A stretch of 64,000 nt of DNA from Anaerocaecibacter muris (GTDB lineage Bacteria > Bacillota > Clostridia > Christensenellales > Pumilibacteraceae), in assembly GCF_943192945.1 (NCBI RefSeq), contig NZ_CALPCE010000004.1, positions 181,958 to 245,957 on the forward strand, in the 5' to 3' direction. Within the stretch, counting starts at the first letter, position 1. Each line of letters begins with the position of its first letter. A program made the translations under genes and the position numbers. Positions 36,671 through 46,177 of the stretch are shown here, one piece after another. Under the pieces are notes generated by a model, which saw only the letters and a list, made by a program, of their open reading frames with translations, was not told the origin of the DNA and did not search any database.

Positions 36671-37702
36671 ATAAGAGATAAAAGATAATAGTTGCGGAAG
36701 TTTTGCTCTGCGCAAAACTTGATTTTAATTTATATAAAGAAATGCTTATACACCCATCAGTCCGAGCCTGCCGAGGAATCCGGGCGAACCGCCGCAAAGT
36801 AGTGCGGTAATTACTCACCCCCCCATCATTCCGAGCCTGCCGAGGAATCCGGGCGAACCGCCGCAAAGGTGTCAAGACATTACGCTTATCACATTAACGT
36901 AACGCATTTATTCGGGTGTAAACACAATAAACGGTCAAAGCCCACACACGATAGAAATCCAAGCTGTGCTGGGTGCGGCTTACGCCTTGATTTCTCCGCT
37001 TCGCGCGTGACCGCGCTACGGTCGAAATGATGGGAGGAAATTTAGATAATAAATAAGAGATAAAAGATAATAGTTGAAGAAGTTTTGCTCTGCGCAAAAC
37101 TTGATTTTAATTTATATAAAGAAATGCTTATACACCCATCAGTCCGAGCCTGTCGAGGAATCCGGGCGAACCGCCGCAGAGTAGTGCGGTAATTACTCAC
37201 CCCCCCATCATTCCGAGCCTGCCGAGGAATCCGGGCGAACCGCCGCAAAGGTGTCAAGACATTACGCTTATCACATTAACGTAACGCATTTATTCGGGTG
37301 TAAACACAATAAACGGTCAAAGCCCACACACGATAGAAATCCAAGCTGTGCTGGGTGCGGCTTACGCCTTGATTTCTCCGCTTCGCGCGTGACCGCGCTA
37401 CGGTCGAAATGATGGGAGGAAATTTAGATAATAAATAAGAGATAAAAGATAATAGTTGAAGAAGTTTTGCTCTGCGCAAAACTTGATTAGATATATATAG
37501 GAAAGAAATGCTTACACCCCCCATCATTCCGAGCCTGTCGAGAAATCCGGGCGAACCGCCGCAGAGTAGTGCGGTAATTACTCCCCCCCCCCCCATCATT
37601 CCGAGCTTGCCGAGGAATCCAGGCGAACCGCCGCAGAGTAGTGCGGTAATTACTCACCCCCCATCATTCCGAGCCTGCCGAGGAATCCGGGCGAACCGCC
37701 GC
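36671..37702. repeat. 382 bp tandem repeat array
   Basis: Two almost identical 382 bp units (36671-37052 and 37053-37434) and a partial third (37435-37702). Each holds a hairpin AAGTTTTGC/GCAAAACTT, two GC-rich units of the form CATCATTCCGAG...CGGGCGAACCGCCGCA, and a third unit type with CGCTTCGCGCGTGACCGCGC. The partial unit ends in three GC-rich units and contains a run of 12 C (about 37583-37594). It fills most of the gene-free stretch 36477-37928 before the S10 promoter. No gene seen. Confidence 0.9.
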
Positions 37703-37745
37703 AATATTCGTTATAAAAATTTTTCAAAATATACCCCTCAAACAG

Positions 37746-37774
37746 TTGACAAGGACAAGGCTATGGGATATAAT
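37746..37774 (+). promoter_or_regulatory. main promoter of the S10-spc-alpha ribosomal cluster
   Basis: TTGACA at 37746-37751 and TATAAT at 37769-37774, 17 bp spacer, full consensus in both boxes. It is the only strong promoter seen before the ribosomal genes. Confidence 0.88.
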
Positions 37775-37780
37775 TATTAG

Positions 37781-37928
37781 GCTGCGCTAAATGCGTGGTG
37801 AATTTTGTGGACGGAAAAACGGGGCCGAAAAGCCCCGAAAAAAATTCGCACAAATGGCACGCCCGAACGCGTGAAAGCCCCTACTACATGTTGGGGTGTC
37901 CGCGACGGGTGGACACAAGGAGAAACAT
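37781..37928 (+). promoter_or_regulatory. structured leader of the S10 operon
   Basis: About 148 nt between the predicted start and rpsJ. It contains three possible hairpins: GGGGC/GCCCC (37822-37837), CCCC/GGGG around CATGTT (37878-37896), and GTGTCC/GGACAC (37897-37917) ending just before the rpsJ ribosome binding site. S10 leaders in other bacteria carry L4 autoregulation; whether this one does is inference. Confidence 0.5.
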
Positions 37929-38237
37929 ATGTCTAGCCAAAAAATCAGAATCAAGTTAAGAGCTTACGACCATGAGCTTGTAGACAGTTCGGCGCAACGC
38001 ATAGTGGACGCGGCGAAGCAGACCGGTTCCAAGGTTTGCGGTCCTATCCCTCTGCCCACGCAGAAAGAGGTAGTCACCATACTTCGCTCGGTACACAAGC
38101 ATAAAGATTCGCGCGAACAGTTCGAGCTTCGCACATATTCGCGTCTTATCGACATATACAGTCCGTCCGGCAAGACGGTGGATTCGCTTATGCGACTCGA
38201 TTTGCCCGCCGGCGTTGACATCAAGATTAAGCTGTAA
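37929..38237 (+). CDS. rpsJ: 30S ribosomal protein S10
   Basis: A 102-residue protein of the 30S head that also acts as NusE in transcription antitermination. It opens [19 protein letters not shown]; the tRNA-site loop IPLPTQKEV and the C-terminal [11 protein letters not shown] are standard. The ATG at 37929 (after AAGGAGAAAC) gives the family's normal length; longer readings would run through a leader hairpin. First gene of the cluster, transcribed from the promoter at 37746. Confidence 0.98.
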   Translation: MSSQKIRIKLRAYDHELVDSSAQRIVDAAKQTGSKVCGPIPLPTQKEVVTILRSVHKHKDSREQFELRTYSRLIDIYSPSGKTVDSLMRLDLPAGVDIKIKL

Positions 38238-38255
38238 TCAAAGGAGCCGGATACC

Positions 38256-38885
38256 ATGAAGAAAGCTATATTAGGCAAGAAGCTCGGCATGACGCAGATT
38301 TTCGGCGAAAACGACGTCGCCATTCCCGTAACGGTCGTACAGTGCGGACCGATGACGGTTGTAGACACGCGCACCGTTGAACGCAACGGTTACAGCGCGG
38401 TTGTTTGCGCGTTCGAGGAAATCAAAGAAGGCAAACTCAACAAGCCCGAAGCGGGTTTGTACAAAAAGGCAAAGGCGAAGCCCGCGCGCTATCTGCGCGA
38501 GTTCCGTTTCGAGGACGCCGACGCTTACGAAGTCGGCAAGGTTATCGACTGCACGATTTTCGGCGACGGCGATATGGTTGACGTATCGGGCGTGACCAAA
38601 GGTCGCGGCTTTACGGGCGTTATCAAACGTTGGAACCACCACCGTCTTAAAATGACGCACGGCACGGGTCCCGTTCACCGCAGCGTCGGTTCGACGGGCG
38701 CCAACTCCAATCCGTCGCGCCGCATCAAGAACTTGAAGATGCCGGGACAGTACGGTCACGAAAACGTCACTATTCAAAACCTTAAAGTGGTCAAAGTGGA
38801 CAAGGCGAGAGGCGTGCTTTTGATACGCGGCGCGGTCCCCGGACCCAAAGGCGGACTGGTTACGGTCAAGGAAACCGTTAAATAA
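38256..38885 (+). CDS. rplC: 50S ribosomal protein L3
   Basis: A 209-residue 23S rRNA-binding protein needed early in 50S assembly and reaching toward the peptidyl transferase centre. It opens MKKAILGKKLGMTQIF. The central KGRGFTGVIKRWNHHR and HGTGPVHRSVGSTG segments contain the usual loop, with glutamine-site region GQYGHENVT. It follows rpsJ by 18 bases with a GGAG site. Normal length. Confidence 0.98.
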   Translation: MKKAILGKKLGMTQIFGENDVAIPVTVVQCGPMTVVDTRTVERNGYSAVVCAFEEIKEGKLNKPEAGLYKKAKAKPARYLREFRFEDADAYEVGKVIDCTIFGDGDMVDVSGVTKGRGFTGVIKRWNHHRLKMTHGTGPVHRSVGSTGANSNPSRRIKNLKMPGQYGHENVTIQNLKVVKVDKARGVLLIRGAVPGPKGGLVTVKETVK

Positions 38886-38908
38886 GGTCGAGGAGAGAGA
38901 ACAGAAAT

Positions 38909-39550
38909 ATGCCTACTATTAAGATATATAAACAGGACGGCACGTCTGCCGGAACAATGGAGCTTGACGACAGCGTATTCGGCGTAGAATACAACGAAGC
39001 CGTTATACATCAAGCGGTCGTCGCGCAAATGGCTAACGCGCGTCAGGGAACAAAAAGCACGCTCACGCGCACCGAGGTGACGGGCGGCGGCAGAAAGCCG
39101 TGGCGTCAGAAGGGAACGGGCAACGCGCGTCAAGGATCTATCCGTGCGCCGCAGTGGAAAGGCGGCGGCGTGGTGTTCGCGCCGAAGCCGCGGTCGTTCC
39201 GCAAAAAGATAAACAAGCTCGTGCGCATCAACGCTATTACGAGCGCGCTCTCGGCAAAGCTCTCGGACGGCAATCTTATCGTCCTCGACAAGCTGGATAT
39301 CGAGCCCAAAACCAAGAACATGGCGGCTGTGCTCAAAGCGCTCAAAGTGGAAAGCAGAGTATTGCTTGTTCTGCCCAACGGCAGTGAAAACGCGTTGCGC
39401 GCCTCGAACAATATTCCCAACGTGCGCACCGCGGCGAGCGAACAGCTCGGCGTGTACGACATAGTTGCCAACGCGGTTATGCTTACGACCGTGGACGCAA
39501 TCAAAGCGATTGAACAGAAATACACGGTTAAGGAGGTCGCGGCGCAATAA
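38909..39550 (+). CDS. rplD: 50S ribosomal protein L4
   Basis: A 213-residue protein lining the exit tunnel; in some bacteria it represses its own operon by binding the S10 leader. The extended loop sequence TGGGRKPWRQKGTGNARQGS is present (residues about 62-81). It ends in a TAATG overlap with rplW, indicating coupled translation. Normal length, good GAGGAG site. Confidence 0.98.
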   Translation: MPTIKIYKQDGTSAGTMELDDSVFGVEYNEAVIHQAVVAQMANARQGTKSTLTRTEVTGGGRKPWRQKGTGNARQGSIRAPQWKGGGVVFAPKPRSFRKKINKLVRINAITSALSAKLSDGNLIVLDKLDIEPKTKNMAAVLKALKVESRVLLVLPNGSENALRASNNIPNVRTAASEQLGVYDIVANAVMLTTVDAIKAIEQKYTVKEVAAQ

Positions 39551-39840
39551 TGACGGCACACGATATAATAATCCGTCCGGTGTTGACGGAAAAGTCCAAC
39601 GACGGAGTAAACGCCAAACGCTATGTATTCATGGTGGACGTTCGCGCCGACAAGACGCAAATCAAAGCGGCGGTCGAAAGCGCGTTCGACGTGACTGTCG
39701 AATCGGTAAACGTGGTCAACGTTCGCGGCAAGTACAAACGTCAGGGCAGAACGGGCGGCTACACGTCCAAAGGCAAAAAAGCGTACGTTACGCTCGACGC
39801 CAAATCCAAGGCGATACCGTTCTTTGAAACGCTTTCTTAA
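39550..39840 (+). CDS. rplW: 50S ribosomal protein L23
   Basis: A 96-residue protein at the exit of the ribosomal tunnel, contact point for trigger factor and SRP. It opens MTAHDIIIRPVLTEKSN, with VNVRGKYKRQGRTGG in the C-terminal half. Its ATG overlaps the rplD stop codon. Confidence 0.98.
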   Translation: MTAHDIIIRPVLTEKSNDGVNAKRYVFMVDVRADKTQIKAAVESAFDVTVESVNVVNVRGKYKRQGRTGGYTSKGKKAYVTLDAKSKAIPFFETLS

Positions 39841-39854
39841 TGAGGAGTTAAAAA

Positions 39855-40682
39855 ATGGCTATAAAGAGATATAAACCTATTACGCCGGGCACGCGGTTCA
39901 AAACCGTTATCGCGGCGCCGGAGCTTACGGGCGACAAGCCGTACAAGCCCCTGTTGAGAGAGCAAAGCCGCAAAGGCGGGCGCAACTTCTCGGGTAAAAT
40001 CACCGTTCGTCACATCGGCGGTGGTAACCGTCAGAAGTACCGCGTAATCGACTTCAAGCGCAATAAGGACAACATCCCCGCAAAGGTTGCTACGGTCGAA
40101 TACGATCCCAACCGCACGGCGTTCATAGCGCTTCTTAACTATGCGGACGGCGAAAAGCGTTATATACTCGCTCCGCTCGGACTGCAAAAGGGCGACACCG
40201 TAATATCGGGCGAAAGCGCGGACATCAAAGCGGGCAACTGCTTGCCGCTCGCCAACATCCCCGTCGGTACGCTTGTTCACAACATCGAAATGCTCCCCGG
40301 CAGAGGCGGGCAGATGGCGAGAACGGCAGGCGCGGCGGCGCAGCTCATGGCAAAAGAAGGCAAATACGCGACTTTGCGTTTGCCCTCCGGCGAAATGAGA
40401 ATGGTGTTACAGCGTTGCAAAGCGACAATCGGACAGGTCGGCAACCTCGACCACGAGCTTGTGTCCTTGGGCAAAGCGGGCAGAAAACGTCACATGGGCG
40501 TCAAACCGACCGTTCGCGGCGTAGTTATGAACCCTTGCGATCACCCTCACGGCGGCGGCGAAGGAAAGAGCCCGATAGGCAGACCCAGCCCCGTATCGCC
40601 TTGGGGCAAGCCCACGCTCGGCAAAAAGACGAGATCCAAGCACAAGGCGTCCGACAAGTTTATTGTCAAGCGCATAAATTAA
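39855..40682 (+). CDS. rplB: 50S ribosomal protein L2
   Basis: A 275-residue highly conserved protein required for subunit association and peptidyl transferase activity. It opens [18 protein letters not shown]. The [19 protein letters not shown] region and the near-invariant histidine segment [15 protein letters not shown] are present. GAGGAG lies before its start. Normal length. Confidence 0.98.
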   Translation: MAIKRYKPITPGTRFKTVIAAPELTGDKPYKPLLREQSRKGGRNFSGKITVRHIGGGNRQKYRVIDFKRNKDNIPAKVATVEYDPNRTAFIALLNYADGEKRYILAPLGLQKGDTVISGESADIKAGNCLPLANIPVGTLVHNIEMLPGRGGQMARTAGAAAQLMAKEGKYATLRLPSGEMRMVLQRCKATIGQVGNLDHELVSLGKAGRKRHMGVKPTVRGVVMNPCDHPHGGGEGKSPIGRPSPVSPWGKPTLGKKTRSKHKASDKFIVKRIN

Positions 40683-40695
40683 GGAGCTTTAAGAT

Positions 40696-40974
40696 ATGTC
40701 AAGATCGACAAAAAAAGGTTACTATGTTGACGCCAAACTTATGAAAAAAGTCGAGGCGATGACGGAAGTCGCGGATAAGCGTCCCATCAAAACGTGGTCG
40801 CGCGCTTCCACTATATTCCCGCAGTTTGTTGGACTTACCTTTGCCGTGCACAACGGCAAAAAGTTCGTGCCCGTATACGTGACGACCGACATGGTCGGAC
40901 ACAAGCTGGGCGAGTTCGCTCCCACGCGCACCTTCCTCGGTCACGCGGGCGAAAGCAAAACCAAGGGCAGATAA
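40696..40974 (+). CDS. rpsS: 30S ribosomal protein S19
   Basis: A 92-residue protein of the 30S head. It opens [19 protein letters not shown], with [21 protein letters not shown] in the C-terminal half, as expected. It follows rplB by 13 bases with a GGAG site. Confidence 0.98.
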   Translation: MSRSTKKGYYVDAKLMKKVEAMTEVADKRPIKTWSRASTIFPQFVGLTFAVHNGKKFVPVYVTTDMVGHKLGEFAPTRTFLGHAGESKTKGR

Positions 40975-40985
40975 GGAGATAACTT

Positions 40986-41378
40986 ATGGCTAAAAGAATG
41001 AAAGAAAAAGCCGCCAGAGTGGAAGAGCGGCGCGAAAAACGTCCTTACGCGACGGCGAAGCACGTAAGAATATCGCCCGACAAGGTGCGTATCGTGCTCG
41101 CGCTTATTCGCGGTCGGTCGGTAACGGAAGCCATGGCTATACTCCAAGCCACGCCCAAAGCGGCATGCGAGCAGGTTTTCAAAACGCTCAATTCCGCGGC
41201 GGCGAACGCCGAGCATAACAAAGGCTTGTCGGTTGACGATTTGTACGTTGCGGAAGCGTATGCGGATCAAGGTCCCACGCTCAAACGTTTCCAACCCGTC
41301 AGCAAGGGCAGAGCGCACCACATCTTAAAGCGCACCAGCCACATCACCGTCATTCTCGACACCAAGGAGGACAAATAA
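40986..41378 (+). CDS. rplV: 50S ribosomal protein L22
   Basis: A 130-residue protein that contacts all domains of 23S rRNA and forms part of the exit tunnel constriction. The core starts at ATAKHVRISPDKVRIVL; a 20-residue basic N-terminal extension (MAKRMKEKAARVEERREKRP) precedes it, making it longer than the usual 110-115. The tunnel loop region QGPTLKRFQPVSKGRAHHI is intact. Confidence 0.97.
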   Translation: MAKRMKEKAARVEERREKRPYATAKHVRISPDKVRIVLALIRGRSVTEAMAILQATPKAACEQVFKTLNSAAANAEHNKGLSVDDLYVAEAYADQGPTLKRFQPVSKGRAHHILKRTSHITVILDTKEDK

Positions 41379-41380
41379 TC

Positions 41381-42058
41381 ATGGGTCAGAAAGTCAATCC
41401 CCACGGTTTGCGCGTCGGCGTCATAGAAAAATGGAATTCGCAGTGGTATGCGGGCAAACAGGAGTTTGCGGCGTATCTTATCGAGGACCACAAAATTCGT
41501 GAGCATATCGAGAATAAATACAAGTCTTGCGGCATTTCCAAAGTCGTTATCGAACGTCCGCAGGGCAAAGTGCAAGTGTCCATACACGCACAGTTCCCCG
41601 GCAAAATAATCGGGCAAAAGCATGTCGGTATCGACGAGCTTAAAAAGAACCTCGAAAAACTTGTCGGCGACAAAAAGATATACGTCAATATCATCGAGGT
41701 TAAGCACCCCGACCTTAACGCCAAACTGCTTGCCGAAAGCATAGCGGCGCAGCTCGAAAAACGCGCGTTCTTCCGCCGCACGATGAAGCAGGCGATGAGC
41801 AAAGCGATGCACGCGGGCGCGAAGGGCGTAAAAGTCATGGTCGGCGGACGACTCGACGGCGCGGAAATCGCGCGCGCCGAGCATTACCAAGAAGGCTCCA
41901 TCCCCCTGCAAACGCTTCGCGCGGATATCGATTACGGATATACGATCGCGCGCACCACGTTCGGCGTGCTCGGCGTTAAGGTGTGGATTTACAAAGGCGA
42001 CGTTCTCGGCGCAACCCCCAAAGCCGCGCCTGCCGCCGATTTTAAGGAGGGCGAATAA
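41381..42058 (+). CDS. rpsC: 30S ribosomal protein S3
   Basis: A 225-residue mRNA-entry protein. It has an N-terminal KH domain ([40 protein letters not shown]) and a C-terminal domain with [20 protein letters not shown]. It begins two bases after rplV and overlaps rplP by one base (TAATG). Normal length. Confidence 0.98.
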   Translation: MGQKVNPHGLRVGVIEKWNSQWYAGKQEFAAYLIEDHKIREHIENKYKSCGISKVVIERPQGKVQVSIHAQFPGKIIGQKHVGIDELKKNLEKLVGDKKIYVNIIEVKHPDLNAKLLAESIAAQLEKRAFFRRTMKQAMSKAMHAGAKGVKVMVGGRLDGAEIARAEHYQEGSIPLQTLRADIDYGYTIARTTFGVLGVKVWIYKGDVLGATPKAAPAADFKEGE

Positions 42059-42537
42059 TGTTAAGTCCCAACAAAGTTAAGCACCGCAGAGTCCAGCGCG
42101 GCAGAATGAAGGGCAAAGCGACCCGCGGCAACAAGATTGCTTACGGCGAATTTGCACTCGTCAGCGAGGATCCGGGCAGAATAACGTCCAATCAGATAGA
42201 GGCGGCGCGTGTCGCAATGACGCGTTACACCAAGCGCGGCGGTAAAGTATGGATCTGCATATTCCCGCACAAGCCGTACTCCAAAAAGCCCGCCGACACC
42301 CGTATGGGTAGCGGTAAAGGCGCGCCCGAATACTGGGCGGCAGTCGTAAAGCCGGGCACCGTCATGTTTGAAATGGCGGGCGTGGCGGAGCCGATAGCGC
42401 GCGAAGCGTTGCGGCTTGCGTCGTACAAACTGCCCGTGCGTTGCAAGATCGCCAAGAAAGGCGAACCGGGCTATACCGACGACGAGGACGCGGTCGTAAC
42501 CGCGCCCGCCGCGGAAGAAGTTAAGGAGGTTGAATAA
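42058..42537 (+). CDS. rplP: 50S ribosomal protein L16
   Basis: A 159-residue protein near the tRNA A-site and peptidyl transferase centre. The start [21 protein letters not shown] and the [15 protein letters not shown] segment are typical. The C-terminus has an extra acidic tail of about 15-20 residues ([19 protein letters not shown]), beyond the usual 137-145 residues. Overlapping TAATG at both ends. Confidence 0.97.
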   Translation: MLSPNKVKHRRVQRGRMKGKATRGNKIAYGEFALVSEDPGRITSNQIEAARVAMTRYTKRGGKVWICIFPHKPYSKKPADTRMGSGKGAPEYWAAVVKPGTVMFEMAGVAEPIAREALRLASYKLPVRCKIAKKGEPGYTDDEDAVVTAPAAEEVKEVE

Positions 42538-42743
42538 TGAAAGAGAAAGTTCATGAGTTAAGGGACGACGAATTACAGCAAAAGTTGGAGTCGCTCAAAA
42601 CCGAGCTGTTCAACCTTCGGTTCTCTCACGCGACCGGTCAGCTATCCAATCCCCTGCAAATACAGAACGTAAGACGCGACATCGCGCGCGTAAAGACGGT
42701 TATCAGAGAGCGTGAGCTCCGTGCGAACAAGGAGGCGAAGTAA
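42537..42743 (+). CDS. rpmC: 50S ribosomal protein L29
   Basis: A 68-residue two-helix protein at the tunnel exit. [20 protein letters not shown] matches the family core. Its ends overlap rplP and rpsQ by one base each, so the three genes are translationally coupled. Confidence 0.97.
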   Translation: MKEKVHELRDDELQQKLESLKTELFNLRFSHATGQLSNPLQIQNVRRDIARVKTVIRERELRANKEAK

Positions 42744-43003
42744 TGGCAACCGAACGCAACGAAAGAAAGACGCGCGAAGGCGTCGTCGTTTCCGATAAAA
42801 TGGACAAGACGGTCGTGGTATCCGTCGTAGAAAAATACAAGCACCCGCTTTACAAAAAGACGGTCACGCGAACCAAACGTTTTAAAGCGCACGACGAAAG
42901 CAACGAATGCGGCGTCGGCGACAGAGTGGAAATTATCGAAACCCGCCCGATTTCCAAAGACAAGTGCTGGCGCGTAAACAAGATTGTCGAGAAAGCCAAA
43001 TAA
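42743..43003 (+). CDS. rpsQ: 30S ribosomal protein S17
   Basis: An 86-residue OB-fold primary 16S rRNA-binding protein. [19 protein letters not shown] and the later [20 protein letters not shown] are the family signatures. Last gene of the tightly coupled S10 block; a 51-base spacer follows. Confidence 0.98.
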   Translation: MATERNERKTREGVVVSDKMDKTVVVSVVEKYKHPLYKKTVTRTKRFKAHDESNECGVGDRVEIIETRPISKDKCWRVNKIVEKAK

Positions 43004-43054
43004 TAAGGGCAGTGCGACTTGCAATAAACGGCAAGCCTGCGTAAGGAGAGAATC

Positions 43055-43423
43055 ATGATACAACCTCAATCGTATCTTAAAGTCGCCGACAACACCGGCG
43101 CGAAAGAAATAATGTGTATACAGGTAATGGGCGGGTCGTTCCGCAGAAGCGGCAATATCGGCGATATAATCACTGCGTCGGTAAAGTCCGCGCAGCCGGG
43201 CGGCACCGTCAAAAAAGGCGACGTGGTTAAAGCGGTTATCGTGCGCACGCATCAGGGCGTCAACCGTCCCGACGGATCGCATATTCGTTTCGACGACAAC
43301 GCCGCCGTAATAATAGACAACCAAAAACAGCCGCGCGGCACCCGTATATTCGGACCGATAGCGCGCGAGCTGCGCGACCGCGACTTCACAAAGATAATAT
43401 CTTTGGCGCCCGAAGTGCTTTAA
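43055..43423 (+). CDS. rplN: 50S ribosomal protein L14
   Basis: A 122-residue protein at the subunit interface (bridge B8) and the target of silencing factor RsfS. It opens [20 protein letters not shown], with [21 protein letters not shown] in the C-terminal half. First gene of the spc block; GGAG site. Confidence 0.98.
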   Translation: MIQPQSYLKVADNTGAKEIMCIQVMGGSFRRSGNIGDIITASVKSAQPGGTVKKGDVVKAVIVRTHQGVNRPDGSHIRFDDNAAVIIDNQKQPRGTRIFGPIARELRDRDFTKIISLAPEVL

Positions 43424-43437
43424 CGGAGGATCGACTG

Positions 43438-43992
43438 ATGAACAATCTTAATGTCAGAAAAGGCGATAACGTAAAGGTTTTGACCGGCAAAGATAAGGGC
43501 AAAACGGGCAAGGTGCTCGCTACCGATCCCAAAACCAATAAAGTACTTGTCGAGGGCGTGAACATGGCGACGCATCACCTCAAACCTCGTTCGGCTACCG
43601 AGCAGGGCGGCAAAAAGAAGGTGGAAGCTCCTATCGATAGCAGTAACGTGCAAATACTTTGCCCGTCCTGCGGCAAGAGCGTTCGCGTTAGGCATCAGGT
43701 AATCGACGGCAAGAACGCGCGTATCTGCGCCAAGTGCGGCGGCAGTCTCGACGCGGCGCTCAAAGCCGAAAAGACCAAGAAGAAAGCCGACAAAGCGGAA
43801 AAGAAAGCCAAAAAGCCGGCGAAAGAAGCGACGACCGAGGCCGCGGAACCTGCGACCGAAGTAAAAGCGGAAAAAACCGAAAAAGCGGCAAAGACCCCCG
43901 CAAAGAAACCCGCGGCAAAAAAGCCCGCGGCGAAAAAAGCGGAAGAGAATAAAGTTCCCGTCGAAGAAACTTCGGACGGTAAAACAGAGTAA
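43438..43992 (+). CDS. rplX: 50S ribosomal protein L24 with zinc ribbon and long C-terminal tail
   Basis: A 184-residue protein, against about 100-110 for the family. Residues 1-105 form the normal KOW-domain L24 ([21 protein letters not shown]) with a CPSC...CAKC zinc ribbon. After about residue 105 there is an alanine/lysine/glutamate-rich tail of some 80 residues ([20 protein letters not shown] and [10 protein letters not shown] repeats). The next gene, rplE, starts with a similar Lys/Ala-rich extension. The tail is in frame and ends cleanly before a TAA. Confidence 0.95.
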   Translation: MNNLNVRKGDNVKVLTGKDKGKTGKVLATDPKTNKVLVEGVNMATHHLKPRSATEQGGKKKVEAPIDSSNVQILCPSCGKSVRVRHQVIDGKNARICAKCGGSLDAALKAEKTKKKADKAEKKAKKPAKEATTEAAEPATEVKAEKTEKAAKTPAKKPAAKKPAAKKAEENKVPVEETSDGKTE

Positions 43993-44006
43993 GGAGTATT
44001 ACGGTA

Positions 44007-44633
44007 ATGGCAGAAAAAGCGACCAAAGCCAAGGACAAGGCGCAAGCGGCTCCCGCGGCAAGCGGCAAGCCCGTAAAATCGACCAATCCGGCGCGCTACC
44101 GTCTTCGCAACAAGTATAAGACGGAAATCGTGCCGCAGCTCATGAAAGAGCGCGGATATAAAAACGTCAACCAAGTCCCCAAGATTGTCAAAATAGTTCT
44201 CAATATGCGCCTCGGCGACATAAAAGACAATTCCAAGAGCATACAGCTCGCGCAAGCGGAGCTCGAATCGATAGCGGGACAAAAGAGCGTGCTCGTAAAA
44301 GCCAAAAAGTCGGTAAGTAACTTCAAACTGCGCGAAGGTCAGTCCATAGCGATAAAAGTTACGCTTCGCGGCGAAATGGCATACGAATTCTTTGACAAGC
44401 TCGTGTCCATTGCGCTTCCGCGCGTGCGCGACTTCCGCGGCATATCGGGCAAGTCGTTTGACGGCAGAGGCAACTATGCGCTCGGCATAAAGGATCAAAC
44501 GATATTCCCCGAAATTTCATACGAGCTTATCGAAAAGATCAGAGGCTTTGACGTTGACGTCGTCACGACTGCCGAAACCGATGAGGAAGCCAAGGTATTG
44601 CTTACCAAGCTCGGTATGCCTTTTAAGAATTAA
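44007..44633 (+). CDS. rplE: 50S ribosomal protein L5
   Basis: A 208-residue 5S rRNA-binding protein. The core begins at [22 protein letters not shown]. The first 30 residues are an Ala/Lys-rich extension ([20 protein letters not shown]) not found in the usual 179-residue family. The C-terminal [18 protein letters not shown] and [20 protein letters not shown] are typical. AAGGAG lies just before the ATG, which supports this start. Confidence 0.96.
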   Translation: MAEKATKAKDKAQAAPAASGKPVKSTNPARYRLRNKYKTEIVPQLMKERGYKNVNQVPKIVKIVLNMRLGDIKDNSKSIQLAQAELESIAGQKSVLVKAKKSVSNFKLREGQSIAIKVTLRGEMAYEFFDKLVSIALPRVRDFRGISGKSFDGRGNYALGIKDQTIFPEISYELIEKIRGFDVDVVTTAETDEEAKVLLTKLGMPFKN

Positions 44634-44643
44634 GGAGAACATT

Positions 44644-44829
44644 ATGGCTAAAAAAGCGATGATAAACAAACAGCAAAGAACGCCTAAATACAGCACTCGC
44701 GCGTATACGCGTTGCAGTATCTGCGGCCGTCCGCATTCCGTTCTCAAAAAGTACGGCATTTGCAGAATTTGCTTTCGTGAACTTGCGTACAAGGGCGAAA
44801 TCCCCGGCGTAAAGAAGTCGAGCTGGTAA
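44644..44829 (+). CDS. rpsN: 30S ribosomal protein S14, zinc type
   Basis: A 61-residue short form of S14 (type Z) with two CxxC pairs (CSIC and CRIC), typical of Gram-positive bacteria. The ATG at 44644 follows AAGGAGAAC; a longer in-frame reading would overlap rplE. It ends in the characteristic [11 protein letters not shown]. Confidence 0.98.
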   Translation: MAKKAMINKQQRTPKYSTRAYTRCSICGRPHSVLKKYGICRICFRELAYKGEIPGVKKSSW

Positions 44830-44842
44830 GGAGGTATAAATT

Positions 44843-45238
44843 ATGGTTACAACAGATCCTATCGCGGATTTGCTCACAAGAATTCGCAACGCTATCACGG
44901 CGCGGCACGAAACCGTATTGATACCCACGTCCAAGATGAAAAAGTCCATTGCGGACATTTTGGTTAACGAAGGCTTTGTGTCGGCGTGCGAGGTTGTCGA
45001 GGATAAAGGGCACAGCAATATCAAGATTGCGCTCAAATACAGCGGCAACAAAAACGCCATCACCAATTTGAAGCGCATTTCCAAACCCGGACTTCGCGTA
45101 TACTGCGGTTGCGAGGATCTTCCCAAGGTTCTCGGCGGTTACGGGATTGCGATTATTTCCACGTCGCGCGGCGTTATGACCGACAAGAAAGCGCGCGAGC
45201 TCAAAATAGGCGGCGAAGTGCTCGCCTATGTATGGTAG
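44843..45238 (+). CDS. rpsH: 30S ribosomal protein S8
   Basis: A 131-residue primary 16S rRNA-binding protein; in E. coli it represses the spc operon. It opens [22 protein letters not shown] and closes [31 protein letters not shown] site. Normal length. Confidence 0.98.
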   Translation: MVTTDPIADLLTRIRNAITARHETVLIPTSKMKKSIADILVNEGFVSACEVVEDKGHSNIKIALKYSGNKNAITNLKRISKPGLRVYCGCEDLPKVLGGYGIAIISTSRGVMTDKKARELKIGGEVLAYVW

Positions 45239-45248
45239 GAGGCCGATA

Positions 45249-45794
45249 ATGTCGAGAATAGGCAGAAAACATATCGACGTTCCCGCGGGAGTTTCGGTCG
45301 CGTTTGAAAACGGAGTAGTCACCGTTAAAGGCAAGCTCGGCGAACTCAAACAGGACATCAAATGCAAGGACATCAACGTCGTTATCGGCGCGGGCGTGGT
45401 AAACGTCGAGCGCGCCAACGACGAAAAGCAGACCCGCGCTTATCACGGTCTGTACCGTCAGCTCATAGCCAACATGGTCGCGGGCGTTCAGACCGCGTTC
45501 ACCAAAACGGTTATCGTTTCGGGCGTCGGTTACAAGTGCGCGGTCACGGGCAACAAGCTGGTTATGAACATCGGTTACAGCAAGCCCGTAGAATACACCA
45601 TACCGGAAGGCATTACCATTACTTGTCCCGACCCGTTGCAAATCGTAGTCAGCGGCATCAACAAGGAATATGTCGGACAGGTTGCGGCGCAGATCAAGGC
45701 TAAACGCCCCGTCGAGCCGTATCACGGTTACGGTATGCATTACAGCACCGAGGTTGTCCTCCGTAAAGAGGCAAAGACCGCAGGCAAGAAATAG
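45249..45794 (+). CDS. rplF: 50S ribosomal protein L6
   Basis: A 181-residue two-domain protein near the sarcin-ricin loop. It opens [19 protein letters not shown] and closes with [29 protein letters not shown]. The ATG at 45249 is preferred to one at 45228 because GGAGG lies eight bases upstream and the N-terminus is canonical. Confidence 0.98.
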   Translation: MSRIGRKHIDVPAGVSVAFENGVVTVKGKLGELKQDIKCKDINVVIGAGVVNVERANDEKQTRAYHGLYRQLIANMVAGVQTAFTKTVIVSGVGYKCAVTGNKLVMNIGYSKPVEYTIPEGITITCPDPLQIVVSGINKEYVGQVAAQIKAKRPVEPYHGYGMHYSTEVVLRKEAKTAGKK

Positions 45795-45805
45795 GAGAGT
45801 GGCAA

Positions 45806-46168
45806 ATGATTAAGAAGATAGATAAAAATAAAGTTCGCGCCAAACGCCATGCGCGCCTGCGTCACGACTTGAAAGGCACTGCCGCGCGTCCCCGTCTTGC
45901 GGTGTATCGCTCGACCAGCCACATTTACGCACAGGTTATCGACGACGTCAAAGGCGTTACGCTTTGCAGCAGCAGCACTCTTGTCAAGGGCGCAAACCTC
46001 GACGGCAAGACCAAGACGCAACAGGCGGAGTTCGTCGGCGGCGACGTCGCCGCAAAAGCGAAAAAGAACGGCATTACCGAAGTGGTTTTCGACCGCGGCG
46101 GATATCTGTACACGGGCAGAGTAAAAGCTCTTGCCGACGCGGCACGCGCTGCGGGACTTAAATTTTAG
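45806..46168 (+). CDS. rplR: 50S ribosomal protein L18
   Basis: A 120-residue 5S rRNA-binding protein. [23 protein letters not shown] and the C-terminal [26 protein letters not shown] match the family closely. Spaced 11 bases from rplF. Confidence 0.98.
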   Translation: MIKKIDKNKVRAKRHARLRHDLKGTAARPRLAVYRSTSHIYAQVIDDVKGVTLCSSSTLVKGANLDGKTKTQQAEFVGGDVAAKAKKNGITEVVFDRGGYLYTGRVKALADAARAAGLKF

Positions 46169-46177
46169 GAGTCGATC

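Noticed and set aside
36750..37702. Regularly spaced GC-rich units resembling a CRISPR array
   Set aside because: The intervals between units are themselves repeated rather than unique spacers, units come in 382 bp tandem blocks, and no cas gene is present.
37820..37845. Hairpin GGGGC/GCCCC in the S10 leader as a transcription attenuator
   Set aside because: On the sense strand it is followed by A residues, not T, so it cannot be an intrinsic terminator of the operon; it could only stop antisense transcription.
38774..39559. Long minus-strand frames opposite rplC/rplD and other ribosomal genes
   Set aside because: They are shadows of highly expressed, biased-codon genes with complete family matches on the plus strand.
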